Positions 16,865 through 25,605 of a stretch of 38,952 nucleotides of DNA are shown in pieces. The stretch's first letter is position 1; every line of letters begins with the position of its first letter. Source of the stretch: Moraxella bovis (GTDB lineage: Bacteria; Pseudomonadota; Gammaproteobacteria; Pseudomonadales; Moraxellaceae); assembly GCF_002014975.1 (NCBI RefSeq), contig NZ_MUXV01000002.1, forward strand, positions 147,345 to 186,296. Reading direction: 5' to 3'. A program made the position numbers and the translations under genes. The notes under the pieces are model-generated. The model saw only the letters and a list, made by a program, of their open reading frames with translations, did not search any database and had not been told where the DNA came from.

Positions 16865-17084
16865 TTGCTAAAATAGGGGCAATGTTTGTATCGTGAATTA
16901 ACCGCAATCACATCAATTTTTCATTTTTTAATGATTATTTTTTAGGTTGCAGGGACGAAATTGCAATTTTCCCTCGGTAAATCAATCATTTATAAAAAGT
17001 CAAGAATGGAGTAGAGTTTTTTATTATGGCGGAGTACGTAATACGCACTTTACTGCCAATTGGTATATTTTGAAATTGAAGATT

Positions 17085-17234
17085 ACACCCAGAAAACTTT
17101 AAAATTACCACAAACACAATAATGTTTAGGTGTAGGGGCGTGCTGTGCACGCTTATAAAAATTGGTATGTTATCAAAGGGCGTGCGGAGCTAGTCCCTAC
17201 AAAGTCTGTGGTAAATATCAAGTTGGTTAGGTGT
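17085..17234. repeat. Long imperfect palindrome with ACACC/GGTGT ends, holding a nested repeat
   Basis: Two 31-base arms, 17085-17115 and 17204-17234, are inverted repeats of each other (about 23 of 31 matches). They also match the arm at 1533-1563. The 88 bases between the arms contain the complete TGTAGGG...CCCTACA element at 17131-17201, as if that element had inserted into the older palindrome. The flanking 16865-17084 shows no gene. Confidence 0.6.
17131..17201. repeat. 71-bp MITE-like element, TGTAGGG/CCCTACA family (copy 1)
   Basis: Perfect 7-bp terminal inverted repeats. An inner hairpin GCGTGC-TGT-GCACGC lies at the left and a GGGCGTGC stretch at the right. Same end sequence and length class as 27717-27784 and 31209-31278. 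There is no coding capacity, so any movement would need a transposase from elsewhere. Confidence 0.6.
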
Positions 17235-17246
17235 ATATCAGACAAT

Positions 17247-17276
17247 CAAAAAGGGCAAGATGACTTACCCTTTTTT
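17247..17276 (-). terminator. Terminator of cydDC
   Basis: On the minus strand, AAAAAGGGTAAG and CTTGCCCTTTTT pair over about 12 positions with one G-T wobble and loop TCAT, ending in T5. It lies about 35 bases after the cydC stop. Confidence 0.75.
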
Positions 17277-17311
17277 GATGGTTAAATCCCATTTAAAACC
17301 ACCCTGCTTAA

Positions 17312-19015
17312 TCACCCCACACGCACCACATTCACATCGCCCATCTCGTCCCATATTTGGTGCGTGGCAATGGCAAGTACGCTAATCTCGCCTGCTTGTT
17401 GCATGTCCGTCAAGCTCTGCCATACCTGATGACGAGTGGTGCTATCTAGCCCTGCAAATGGCTCATCTAATAACAGCACTTTTTTGGGTGATAGAAGCAG
17501 ACGAGCCAGTGCCACACGCCGACCTTGACCGCCTGATATCGCCATGCCGTACTCGCCAAGTGGCGTATCTAATCCTTTGGGCTGGTGCTTTGCCCAGTCG
17601 GACAGACCCACTTTATCAAGCACCGCCCACAGCTCATCATCAGTCGCTGACGGCTTACCCAGTCGTAGGTTGTCGGCAAGACTTTGGTCAAAGATGTCCA
17701 CGTTTTGCCCCAAAAAGCCAAACGAGCGACCAAAATCCACGTTATCCATGTCTACATCACAAAGAGCTGATGTCCGCACCACCATCTCGCCACTCATGCG
17801 TGGCACTTCCCCTGCCAGCGTGGCAAGCAGTGTCGATTTGCCCGCCCCTGATGCCCCCATGATGAACGTGGGCGTGGTTGGGGTGAGCGTGGCACAGATG
17901 CCGTCCACACTCATGATGGCAGACGGCATTTTTATGGATAAGTCTTTTAGGATAAGGGTTGGATTGTCATCTATCGGCTGTTTTTGGGGCGTGCTGTCTA
18001 CACTCATCAGCTCATTGATACGTGCTTTGGCATTGACACTTCTACCATATGCAAGCGGCTCACCCACCAGTGCCGAGATTATCTCCATCAGCCCAAACAC
18101 CCCAAGCGTCAAGGCAAGCACCATGGCAGGATTTAGGGCGGTATGACTGTTTAGCGTTGCCACTACAAAGGGGGTAATGCCCTGCTCAAAAATCCGCCCT
18201 GCCGTCAGTAGCAGTAGCACCACCGCCAACGCAATGATAAGCTGAATGAGTGCTTGGGCGTTACGTCTGGCTCGCAGGGTCGCCATCGTCAGCTGATGAT
18301 GTCGCTCATCATACTCACTAAGCTCACGCACGCTGTCCTGCCATCTGCCCCATGTGATGAGAGCGGTTAGGGCGGGCAAGGTGTTGATGAGTTTGCTTTT
18401 GCGTAGCACCACAAGCTCACTCTCACGCCGTGCCAGTTGCACACCTTTATATAAGGTCATGACCGCAATGATGAGTGCCAGCCCCATATGTAGCACAGCA
18501 ATCCACGCTGTCGGCATCATCACAGACACTATAAGCGACAACACCGCCACCGCCACGACCGCCACCACAAAGGGCGACACCACTCGCAGTGGAAATTCGT
18601 CCAGCGTGTCAATGTCTTTGACCAGCCTTTGCATGGTCTCGCTACTACCGCCCTTTTGCAGTCGCACCGATAACGGCAGTCTCGCCCAATGCGAAAAGAA
18701 CTTCACTCGCAAATCACGAAGTAGCCCAAACACCGCATGGTGCGACACCATCAAATCGCCATAACGGGCAAAGGTTCGCACGATAGCAAAACCACGAATG
18801 ATGGCAGACGGCATAAGATAATTAAAGGCGTGCGATCCCACCGCCAGCACCCCTGCCACGCCTGCCATCGTGATAAACCACCCTGAGAGCATGACCAGTC
18901 CCAGTACCGACAATACCGTCGCTATGCCTAACAGCCATGCGATGAGCCACAGAAGCTTTTGGCTAAGTAATAACTCTCTTAGGCGAAATGGGCGTCTGCT
19001 TGGTTGATTAGCCAT
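17312..19015 (-). CDS. cydC: Heterodimeric ABC exporter subunit CydC
   Basis: CydC pairs with CydD to form the ABC transporter that exports glutathione and cysteine to the periplasm and is needed for assembly of cytochrome bd and periplasmic c-type cytochromes. I start at ATG 19015 (567 residues), where MANQPSRRPFRLRELLLSQK matches the family; a longer frame to 19045 adds ten unrelated residues. Six membrane helices (about 20-320) come first. The nucleotide-binding domain follows, with Walker A GASGAGKSTLL (about 383), signature SGGQGRRVALARLLL (about 492) and Walker B VLLLDEPFAGLD. The start overlaps the cydD stop by 8 bases, so the pair is translationally coupled. cydAB is not in the window. 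Confidence 0.93.
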   Translation of the reverse strand: MANQPSRRPFRLRELLLSQKLLWLIAWLLGIATVLSVLGLVMLSGWFITMAGVAGVLAVGSHAFNYLMPSAIIRGFAIVRTFARYGDLMVSHHAVFGLLRDLRVKFFSHWARLPLSVRLQKGGSSETMQRLVKDIDTLDEFPLRVVSPFVVAVVAVAVLSLIVSVMMPTAWIAVLHMGLALIIAVMTLYKGVQLARRESELVVLRKSKLINTLPALTALITWGRWQDSVRELSEYDERHHQLTMATLRARRNAQALIQLIIALAVVLLLLTAGRIFEQGITPFVVATLNSHTALNPAMVLALTLGVFGLMEIISALVGEPLAYGRSVNAKARINELMSVDSTPQKQPIDDNPTLILKDLSIKMPSAIMSVDGICATLTPTTPTFIMGASGAGKSTLLATLAGEVPRMSGEMVVRTSALCDVDMDNVDFGRSFGFLGQNVDIFDQSLADNLRLGKPSATDDELWAVLDKVGLSDWAKHQPKGLDTPLGEYGMAISGGQGRRVALARLLLSPKKVLLLDEPFAGLDSTTRHQVWQSLTDMQQAGEISVLAIATHQIWDEMGDVNVVRVG

Positions 19016-20828
19016 GTTGCACCGCCTTTTGTTGTTTTTGCTCATACAATGCCGTCAAGTCATGAACGACATCAAAGTCCACCCCTGCCCCATCGTGCGT
19101 TACCCAAATCACGGTCTTGCCGACACTCACACGAGATAATAACGCCTTAATTTTCTCTGCCGTCTCGCTGTCTAAATGCTCGGTCGGCTCATCAAGTAGC
19201 CATACTTTGGCATTTTGCAATAATAACTGAGCAATGGCAAGCCGCCTGCCTTGACCGCCTGATAGTCCACCGCCACGCTCAGCAAGCACGGTATTGATGC
19301 CATCTGGCAACTGACTGATGATGTCCCACAGGGCGACATCGTTTAGCACCTGCACCAGTTCATCATCGGTGGCGGACGGTTTGGCAAGGCGTAGATTATC
19401 CGCGATAGAGATTGGCAATAATGGCGTGGTCTGCGACAGATAGCCAAGCTGTGTTCTTAGCATATTCATATCAAGCTCGTCATACCGCACCGCCCTGCCA
19501 TCAGTGTGAATGACCACATCACCAGCAAAGTCGCCAAAGCCAAGTAGGATTTGTAATATCGTGGATTTACCCACACCACTTGCCCCCATCAAGGCGGTGC
19601 ATTTGCCTGCATCAAAGGTTAGACTGATGGGCGATAATCGCACTCGTCCATCATCGCCAAATGCCGTAATGTTATTAAGATGAAAAGCGGGCGGACTATC
19701 AAGACTTATCGCCACATCGCCCCCTGTTTTGGCTTTAAAATTTAGCATGGGAGCGATTGCCTTGGCACACGCCACCGCTTGCCCTTTGACATGATACTCT
19801 GCCCCCAATCGGCGTAGCGGAGCATAAAACTCTGGCACAAGCAGTAGGATAAATAACGCCGTGCCATAGCCTGTCAGTACCTGCCCCTTACCCCACGGTA
19901 AAATTCCCATCAAGCCAAAGCCTAAGTACACCGCCACCAATGCAATGGATAAGGCGGATAAGAATTCCAACACCGCACTGTTTAAAAAGGCGATTTTTAA
20001 CACGTCCATCGTGCGTTTGCGGTAATCTTCTGAGCTGTTAGCGATGTCTGATACGGCAATGTCCACCGCCCCGAGTCGTGACAAGGTATTCACCCCACGA
20101 ATCCAGTCTAAGAATCGCCCCCCAAGCTGTGCCAAGGCATCCATCTGCTCACGGCTTTTACGAGTGGTGGCGATACCGATAAATGCCATAAAAATCGGCA
20201 CAAGCGGTGCGGTAAGCAGTAATACCAATGCTGAGGTTACACTATAAAACGCCACGCACCCCGCCAAAATCAAAGGCGTGGTAACGGCGGTCATCTTTTG
20301 GACGTGAAAGCGAGCATAACCAACCAAATGGTCAGGCTCATCGATGATTTTACTTGCCAATGCCCCGTCCGCCCCAAAATCACGCCTTGCCTGCCCAAGC
20401 TCACCCAATTTGACAAATAGGCGTTGTCTCACCGATTTGGCAACGGTTAGCCCTGCATGGCTTAGCAAAACATCACGCCCATAGCCGATGGCAATGCGTA
20501 CCGCCAAACACCCAAACAGCAGTCCCAAATTAAAAAGCAAGCCACTACCTGTTACCCTATCAGGGAGCGGTACGCCCTGCACAAAGCTCGTCAGCCACCC
20601 ATCAAAGAGCCACACAAGTACACACGCCTGCCCCACCAGCACAATGACACTGGTAATATCAAGCAAGTAAGCCATCATCATGGCTTTTTTTACTGGAAGG
20701 AAAACCGCCTTTAAAAAAGCATTTGCCATGATGTCTTCTTGGGAACGTCTGGGTTTTTTGCGTTTTGTAGTTGACGATGCTGATTGCTCTGCATGGTTCG
20801 ATACGGTTGGGGTGATTGGCTCGGTCAT
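19008..20828 (-). CDS. cydD: Heterodimeric ABC exporter subunit CydD
   Basis: Partner of CydC in the glutathione/cysteine exporter. It has 606 residues with the transmembrane domain at about 45-350 and the ATPase domain at about 390-590: Walker A GASGVGKSTIL (about 413), signature LSGGQGRRLAIAQLL (about 522), Walker B VWLLDEPTEHLD. The first 33 residues (MTEPITPTVSNHAEQS, then a KRKKPRR stretch) are an extension beyond the usual family start. An internal Met at residue 34 (20729) is an alternative start, since no clear ribosome site precedes 20828. The upstream promoter predicts a 24-nt leader for the longer form. It is the first gene of cydDC, behind a PP2C gene on the same strand with no terminator between. 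Confidence 0.93.
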   Translation of the reverse strand: MTEPITPTVSNHAEQSASSTTKRKKPRRSQEDIMANAFLKAVFLPVKKAMMMAYLLDITSVIVLVGQACVLVWLFDGWLTSFVQGVPLPDRVTGSGLLFNLGLLFGCLAVRIAIGYGRDVLLSHAGLTVAKSVRQRLFVKLGELGQARRDFGADGALASKIIDEPDHLVGYARFHVQKMTAVTTPLILAGCVAFYSVTSALVLLLTAPLVPIFMAFIGIATTRKSREQMDALAQLGGRFLDWIRGVNTLSRLGAVDIAVSDIANSSEDYRKRTMDVLKIAFLNSAVLEFLSALSIALVAVYLGFGLMGILPWGKGQVLTGYGTALFILLLVPEFYAPLRRLGAEYHVKGQAVACAKAIAPMLNFKAKTGGDVAISLDSPPAFHLNNITAFGDDGRVRLSPISLTFDAGKCTALMGASGVGKSTILQILLGFGDFAGDVVIHTDGRAVRYDELDMNMLRTQLGYLSQTTPLLPISIADNLRLAKPSATDDELVQVLNDVALWDIISQLPDGINTVLAERGGGLSGGQGRRLAIAQLLLQNAKVWLLDEPTEHLDSETAEKIKALLSRVSVGKTVIWVTHDGAGVDFDVVHDLTALYEQKQQKAVQHG

Positions 20829-20846
20829 GGTATTATTATTGTTAAG

Positions 20847-20887
20847 ATTTAGCGTTACATTATCGCTAAATTCAATGATAATTTCAA
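20847..20887 (-). promoter_or_regulatory. cydDC promoter with overlapping palindromic operator
   Basis: On the minus strand, -35 TTGAAA (20882-20887) and -10 GATAAT (20859-20864) are 17 bases apart. A perfect inverted repeat ATTTAGCG (20847-20854) / CGCTAAAT (20864-20871) covers the -10 and start region, the usual place for a repressor site. The promoter lies just beyond the PP2C stop. Confidence 0.55.
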
Positions 20888-20932
20888 GGTAAAAACAACA
20901 CTCTGCAAGTCACACCATCAAGACCATCACAC

Positions 20933-21683
20933 TCATGCCATGCATCGCACCACAATCACGCTGACGTTATCAAGTTGTGTCTTTGAACCAGCTTGTTTTA
21001 GCTGTTTGATGCTGTCATTTAACCATTCTTTTAGTGGCAGATCTTTTGTTATTGGCAAAAAATTACCTTTCAGCACATCAGAAAAGCCATCACTGCATAA
21101 GAGCAAACATTCGCCCGCCTGTAGATTGATGTTTTGATGGCTTACCATTGCCACAGCTGAGTCATCACCCAAGCCATCAACACAAAAATATCCTGTCAGC
21201 GCCCCATAACAGCTGGCATGATCGCTATCATCTGCCAAATCCTGTGCTTTTAGTTCATCAATAAAGCTATGATCCTTGGTCAGGCAATGCCAACCATTAC
21301 GATATGAATACGCCCGACTGTCGCCCAAATGCTTAATCATCACGCTGTCATTATCAGTGTAGGCACACACCAGCGTACTACTACCACCATCAAAGCCCGC
21401 CTTATCCGCCAAATGTGTCATTTAGCCGATGTTGCAAACCGTCAAAATCCACCGCCCCTTGCTCATCATACATAGTCTGCACAAGTTGAAGCAGCGTGCG
21501 TGATGTGATGTCTGACTTGGGGCTGACTGCCACGCCATCCGCCACCGCCACACAAAAATCATCGCATTCGCCAAGCGCTGAGATAACACCCTTATGCTGA
21601 TAAATCTTGGTATTGACAAGGACAGCGTCCTGTTGATATGGCATACCGCCACGCCAAGTTAGAGCTTGGATCTGGTAAGTCAT
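20933..21683 (-). pseudogene. PP2C-family serine/threonine phosphatase, frameshifted
   Basis: Two overlapping frames make one PP2C phosphatase. The first (21402-21683) starts MTYQIQALTWRGGMPYQQDA with a GGGGGAG ribosome site. It carries the metal-site motifs QQDA and VADGVAVSPKSD, then stops after LNDTFGG. The second (20933-21421) carries GGSSTLVCAYTD, HLGDSRAYSYR, LLLCSDGFSDVL and LDNVSVIVV, the remaining PP2C motifs. Removing one T from the TTT at 21405-21411 region would join them as LNDTLADKAGFDGGSSTL, so a one-base insertion is the likely lesion. All catalytic Asp motifs are still present, so decay is recent, or this is a sequencing error or slippage. The intact enzyme would be about 250 residues and cytosolic. 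It is the third gene of the DUF262 block. Confidence 0.75.
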
Positions 21684-21693
21684 GTTCTCCCCC

Positions 21694-21715
21694 AATAGCC
21701 TAAAAATGGGCTATT
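21694..21715. promoter_or_regulatory. Hairpin directly before the PP2C ribosome site
   Basis: Inverted repeat AATAGCC (21694-21700) / GGCTATT (21709-21715) in the 54-base gap between the DUF262-HNH gene and PP2C. On the minus strand the stem runs straight into the GGGGGAG ribosome site and has no T run, so it is not a terminator. It could control translation. Confidence 0.35.
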
Positions 21716-21737
21716 TTATAAGATGATAAATTATTAT

Positions 21738-23809
21738 CTATGTAGAAATTTTCTCATTTAAAAGCTGAATCATTTTTTCACCGTGTTCTTGAATGGTGTT
21801 TTTATCCCACACCTTATAGGTAAACATCAGCAATTGCTTGATGCTGACAGACTGATGACGAGCAACATTGTCTTTATAGCCTGACTTTTTTTCATCGGGC
21901 ATTCTGTTGCTTAATGATGAATTTTGGCTATGATTGATTAAGCACAGATTGCCAAAATTATTAAGAATTTTTCCATTCTCATCATCATTGTCTGATAATT
22001 TTTCACCATTGATTGGATTTTGCGGATAATAATGCTCCACCGAATTTCTGGAAGTGAATTTAAATTCTTTTAAGAATTTTGATAAATCTACGCCTGTTTT
22101 AAAATTTTCATCATTTCGCCAACACCATCTGCCTTGCTTACGCCACAAAATATAATCCAAACGATTAAATATAAAGTTCTCCACAGCCGTGCCTGTATTT
22201 AGGAAAGCACATCTTTTATCATCATGACTTAAATTTAAAACCAAAACTTCTTGATTGTAAATAATATCAAAATATTCTTTTGAAAAATCATTCTGATAAA
22301 AGCGATTAAAATAAAATTTATCACACAACTGTTCCAAAAACTTAATATGCTCATTGGCAGGCAGCTTAAACGCACAGCCATCCGCCTCGTGTTTTTCCAG
22401 TTTTTTTCGACTTTCATCATTTAGCCATTTTAAATAGGCAAATAGCCAATATTTATAGTTTCTGGCTGGAAATGAGTAATGAAACATGGTTTGTAGCATA
22501 ATAATTTTAGAGTTTTCTTTATCAAAAGTATTTCTAAAATCATTTTTTTTATCTTTTTTGAGCCATTGATAAGTATAGATACACCAATCATCCTTGCTTT
22601 CATGCCCATCGTGTTTAATCACATAACGGTCAAATAATAAGCGGATGTTTAATAAATGCACGCCAAATTTTTTGATTCTATCTTCATTGCCGTATAAGCC
22701 CGCTTCATCAAATTGTTTATTTAAATTACCTGCGTCTAAGCGATGTATATCAGCGTTAATGCAATGTTTATCTTTTAAGAATAAATACAACACCTGTGCT
22801 AAAAAGTTTGGAAAATCAATGATGGAAGTAAAACGCTCCCCATCACCTTTTTGATTGTCATCACTATTAAAAATTATTTTCTTTTTTTGTAAAATATTCT
22901 CTAAAGTAGGCATATTTTCAGTTGAAACCGTACCACTTGATTCTATACTCTCTTGATTCTCTTGCGATTTATCATCGGTTTTTTTAGAATAAACCGTTTT
23001 ATATTTATCTCGCAACTTGTCAAACTCATCCAATTGATAAAAAGCAAAATATTCTCCTTCATCTATTTTTTTACCACTCTCATCTATTTTATCATTGGGG
23101 AAAAATAAAGCGTCTCGCAATTTAGGCTCAAAAGACGACACCGCATAACGACTCATGTCCGAACAAGCATTCCAAATGGCAGAAAAAACCGCTCTGTCAT
23201 CAATATCTAACTTGCTCATCAATTTTGCCTTGATGACTTCATGCTGTTCTAACTGCTCGCCACGGTTATTCATGCGTTCAAAATATTGATTTAGGTCAAC
23301 ATTGTCGGGCAGTTCTACTTGCATGATTTGAACATTTTTCCAAATGGCTTGCCAGTAATCATCTGCGTTTCCATCTTTTATATCAAATAGACTGTCTTTA
23401 TTCTTAATCAGATAACTATAAACTTTGGCAATTTGACTATCGCTATTTAATTCGCTTTGTTGTTTGATGATATTAAGCTCATCGCTTGAATTTTGGCGAT
23501 GTTCAAAAGACAGATTTGATTCAAAAGAATGATTAAGAACCGATAAAATCAAAAACAGCGTGGTCAATCTTTGTTGCCCATCAATGACTTCAAAATCATT
23601 ATCTGCACGCTTTTTAACCGTCAAAGCCCCAAGATAATAATTGTTGCCATCATGATTTTTGATGTCGCTAATCAGCTGAACTACTTCTTCTATATCCCAT
23701 GCAAATTACGCTGATAAATGGGAATGACATAGCGATTATCGCCATCAAAAAGTTTTTTGACGGATAAATATTCAATTGCATTGCTATCATTGTTAGATTG
23801 GTTGGTCAT
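21738..23809 (-). pseudogene. DUF262 + DUF1524 (HNH) protein, GmrSD-like, frameshifted near its 5' end
   Basis: The gene starts at ATG 23809 behind GGAG and reads MTNQSNNDSNAIEYLSVKKL to YVIPIYQRN, the DUF262 start motif, then stops at 23690. One added base (AAT TAT GCA for AATTTGCA at 23701-23705) restores YQRNYAWDIEEV and continues into the long frame, giving about 690 residues. That frame contains VIDGQQRLTTLFLILSVL, NNRGEQLEQHEVIKAKLM and a C-terminal DUF1524/HNH region (SVEHYYPQNP, FGNLCLINHSQNSSLSN). In GmrSD and BrxU proteins, DUF262 is a ParB-like NTPase and DUF1524 the nuclease, used against modified phage DNA. Composition is clearly more AT-rich than neighbours. The first motif is cut off by the frameshift, so the protein is probably inactive unless this is a read error. 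Confidence 0.8.
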
Positions 23810-23820
23810 TGTATTCTCCA

Positions 23821-25155
23821 TTAGTTGCTAGTAAACTCTTTTAAAAAGGGCATTAAATACCCATCAGCACTTTTAAAATCGTGATCAATGTTTGCTATTC
23901 TAAAATTTAATATCTCATCGGCTCTTTGGGTAAGGCAAATGGTATGATATAGGCTATTTAGCTCGGTTTGCTCATCATCTTTATAACCAAAATCTTTCAT
24001 TGCATAATTTTCAATGGTAGCAAATGAAATCCTAGTTTGGCTCAATCTTAGACAGTATACCCATTGGGCAATTTTTCTAACCGCTTGCTCAAGCCCATAA
24101 TCGCCAAATTTGTCATAATATGCCATGACCATAATGCGAAACAGCGTAAATAGATAAAAATCGCCTACTCGTCCAGTATTGGTTTGCAAGGTTTTAAATA
24201 AAGGTTTAGGTTCTTTCCTTTCATCATCTTTGGCTTGAATGGTCATGCAGATTTTTTCATTATTTACCTTGCCATTGTCGCCAAACAGCTCATCATACAG
24301 ACAGCGATAATAAAAGATGTATTCAAAAAACCCATCGCCATCAATAAAGGTCATCGCCATATCATTGTACTGTGCTTGACCAAATGCACGATTTGGATAG
24401 TTTTTTTGTTCATCTTTATTTAAGCCTTGAAAGGTATTGATGTTGTCTTTAATAAACTTTTCAGCGTGTTGAAATTTGCTCCAACGGCGATGACGATACA
24501 AAATATCATTCATAATCAATTTTAGCGATATTGGGTGCGTTACCGCATGCTCCCATTCTGCAACGGTTGTATTTATTTTTAGATTAGATTCGCCTTGCAT
24601 ATGCCTTAAATGATACGCCTTTAACAAATCATAAGCTTCCAAACTTTTGCCACGAGAGTTTTGCGAATCAAAATACTGAAAGGCTTCATCGATGTCGGTT
24701 AAAATAACAGTTGCAAAGGTACATTTGGCAAGGATAAAGTTCTTAAAACCATCACCAAGCCCCAAATCTGCCACATAGCTTTCTAGGTATTCATAATTTT
24801 GCTTGATATGCTCAACACTTTGGCTATGGTTAAATTTATTGTCAATAAAATTAGGTTCGCCAAATGGATTTTTATTGCCATTTAATACATACAACAATAA
24901 AAATAAACTGGTCAGTCGCTGTTGCCCGTCTACGATGTTATATTCATCTTTACCTTCATCTTTATGCAAAACAATCACGCCCAAACGGCATTCTTGGGTT
25001 TTATCCTTTATAAAATAGGAGTAAATATCATCAACAAGCTGTTTGATGTGCTTGGTTTGCCATTTATAGGGGCGTTGGTAATCGGGAATGGTCAGCTTAC
25101 GGTCAAACATCTTATTGACGGTTTCGATTCCAACTTCTACATTTCTTTCGGTCAT
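23821..25155 (-). CDS. DUF262-domain protein without nuclease domain (first of a tandem pair)
   Basis: The 444-residue protein has the DUF262 motifs in order: TIPDYQRPYKW (about 22-32), IVDGQQRLTSLFLLLYVL (about 74-91) and SQNSRGKSLEAYDLLKAYHLR (about 168). Known members use these residues, especially DGQQR, in a ParB/sulfiredoxin-like nucleotide site. Unlike the next gene it has no EH-x-x-PQ or NSSLSN-type DUF1524 nuclease end. AGGAG lies 5 bases before ATG 25155. The stop is 11 bases before the next gene's start, so the two are one operon. The frame is intact and AT-rich, between core genes cydD and fumC, which suggests horizontal gain. Function is unproven; a defence or regulatory partner of the HNH-bearing neighbour is the best inference. 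Confidence 0.82.
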   Translation of the reverse strand: MTERNVEVGIETVNKMFDRKLTIPDYQRPYKWQTKHIKQLVDDIYSYFIKDKTQECRLGVIVLHKDEGKDEYNIVDGQQRLTSLFLLLYVLNGNKNPFGEPNFIDNKFNHSQSVEHIKQNYEYLESYVADLGLGDGFKNFILAKCTFATVILTDIDEAFQYFDSQNSRGKSLEAYDLLKAYHLRHMQGESNLKINTTVAEWEHAVTHPISLKLIMNDILYRHRRWSKFQHAEKFIKDNINTFQGLNKDEQKNYPNRAFGQAQYNDMAMTFIDGDGFFEYIFYYRCLYDELFGDNGKVNNEKICMTIQAKDDERKEPKPLFKTLQTNTGRVGDFYLFTLFRIMVMAYYDKFGDYGLEQAVRKIAQWVYCLRLSQTRISFATIENYAMKDFGYKDDEQTELNSLYHTICLTQRADEILNFRIANIDHDFKSADGYLMPFLKEFTSN

Positions 25156-25209
25156 AATAACTCCTGGGATTGTATGGTTTTGGGGTTTGGCTATGCGGTA
25201 CTCACTCGA

Positions 25210-25223
25210 TAATAGGTATTATT
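25210..25223. promoter_or_regulatory. Palindrome upstream of the DUF262 operon
   Basis: ATAATA-GG-TATTAT, 55-68 bases before the DUF262 ATG. On the minus strand the TATTAT half could serve as a -10 box, but no -35 box is evident. A possible autoregulatory site. Confidence 0.3.
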
Positions 25224-25554
25224 GCACGTTACTACGATAACCCTATAAGGCTCTCCAGCCCCAAGTTTTTGCTGTTTTTTACTTATACATGCAGGACTTG
25301 ACTACATCATCTCGCTCTAAAATTACACAAAAAACCGTTCGCCCTAAGCTATGTCTGTGGGTGAAGCGGTTTTTTGTTATGGGTAGGTATAGCTCACCAC
25401 GGATGAAAAACCTTTGTTGTATTTTGAGCGGATTGACTATAAATATCTAGTAAATGTATTTCTCAGACACGCTCCGTCTTGCACAAAGTATCTTATTGAA
25501 CAATGCCAATTATATTAAAGTTCAAATTTATTCTTGTCAAACAACAACTTTGCA
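25224..25554. other. Gene-free stretch between the DUF262 operon and fumC
   Basis: About 330 bases with no supportable coding frame. It contains the REP-like hairpin at 25327-25387. The rest (for example around 25440-25500) shows no recognisable motif and may be remnant DNA from the insertion junction. Confidence 0.5.
25327..25387. repeat. REP-like hairpin with AAAACCGTTCG motif
   Basis: Outer arms ACAAAAAACCG (25327-25337) and CGGTTTTTTGT (25377-25387) are perfect. Inner TTCGCCC and GGGTGAA also pair with one wobble, loop about 14. The T run could give terminator activity on either strand. The AAAACCGTTCG start is shared with the element at 1307-1417. Confidence 0.6.
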
Positions 25555-25587
25555 TAAAAAATAAGGGCAATCACTCGCCCTTATTTA
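25555..25587 (-). terminator. Terminator of fumC
   Basis: Stem AAATAAGGGC (25559-25568) / GCCCTTATTT (25577-25586), loop of 8, followed on the minus strand by TTT and more T. It lies about 20 bases after the fumC stop. Confidence 0.8.
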
Positions 25588-25605
25588 CATACCTTTGATT
25601 TTTGG

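Noticed and set aside
17131..17201. Complete insertion sequence
   Set aside because: The element is 71 bp and has no transposase gene, so it can only be a non-autonomous repeat.
21402..21421. Programmed frameshift in PP2C
   Set aside because: The site has only TTT, not a recognised slippery sequence, and a nearby gene of the same block has an unrelated frameshift; mutation or read error is simpler.
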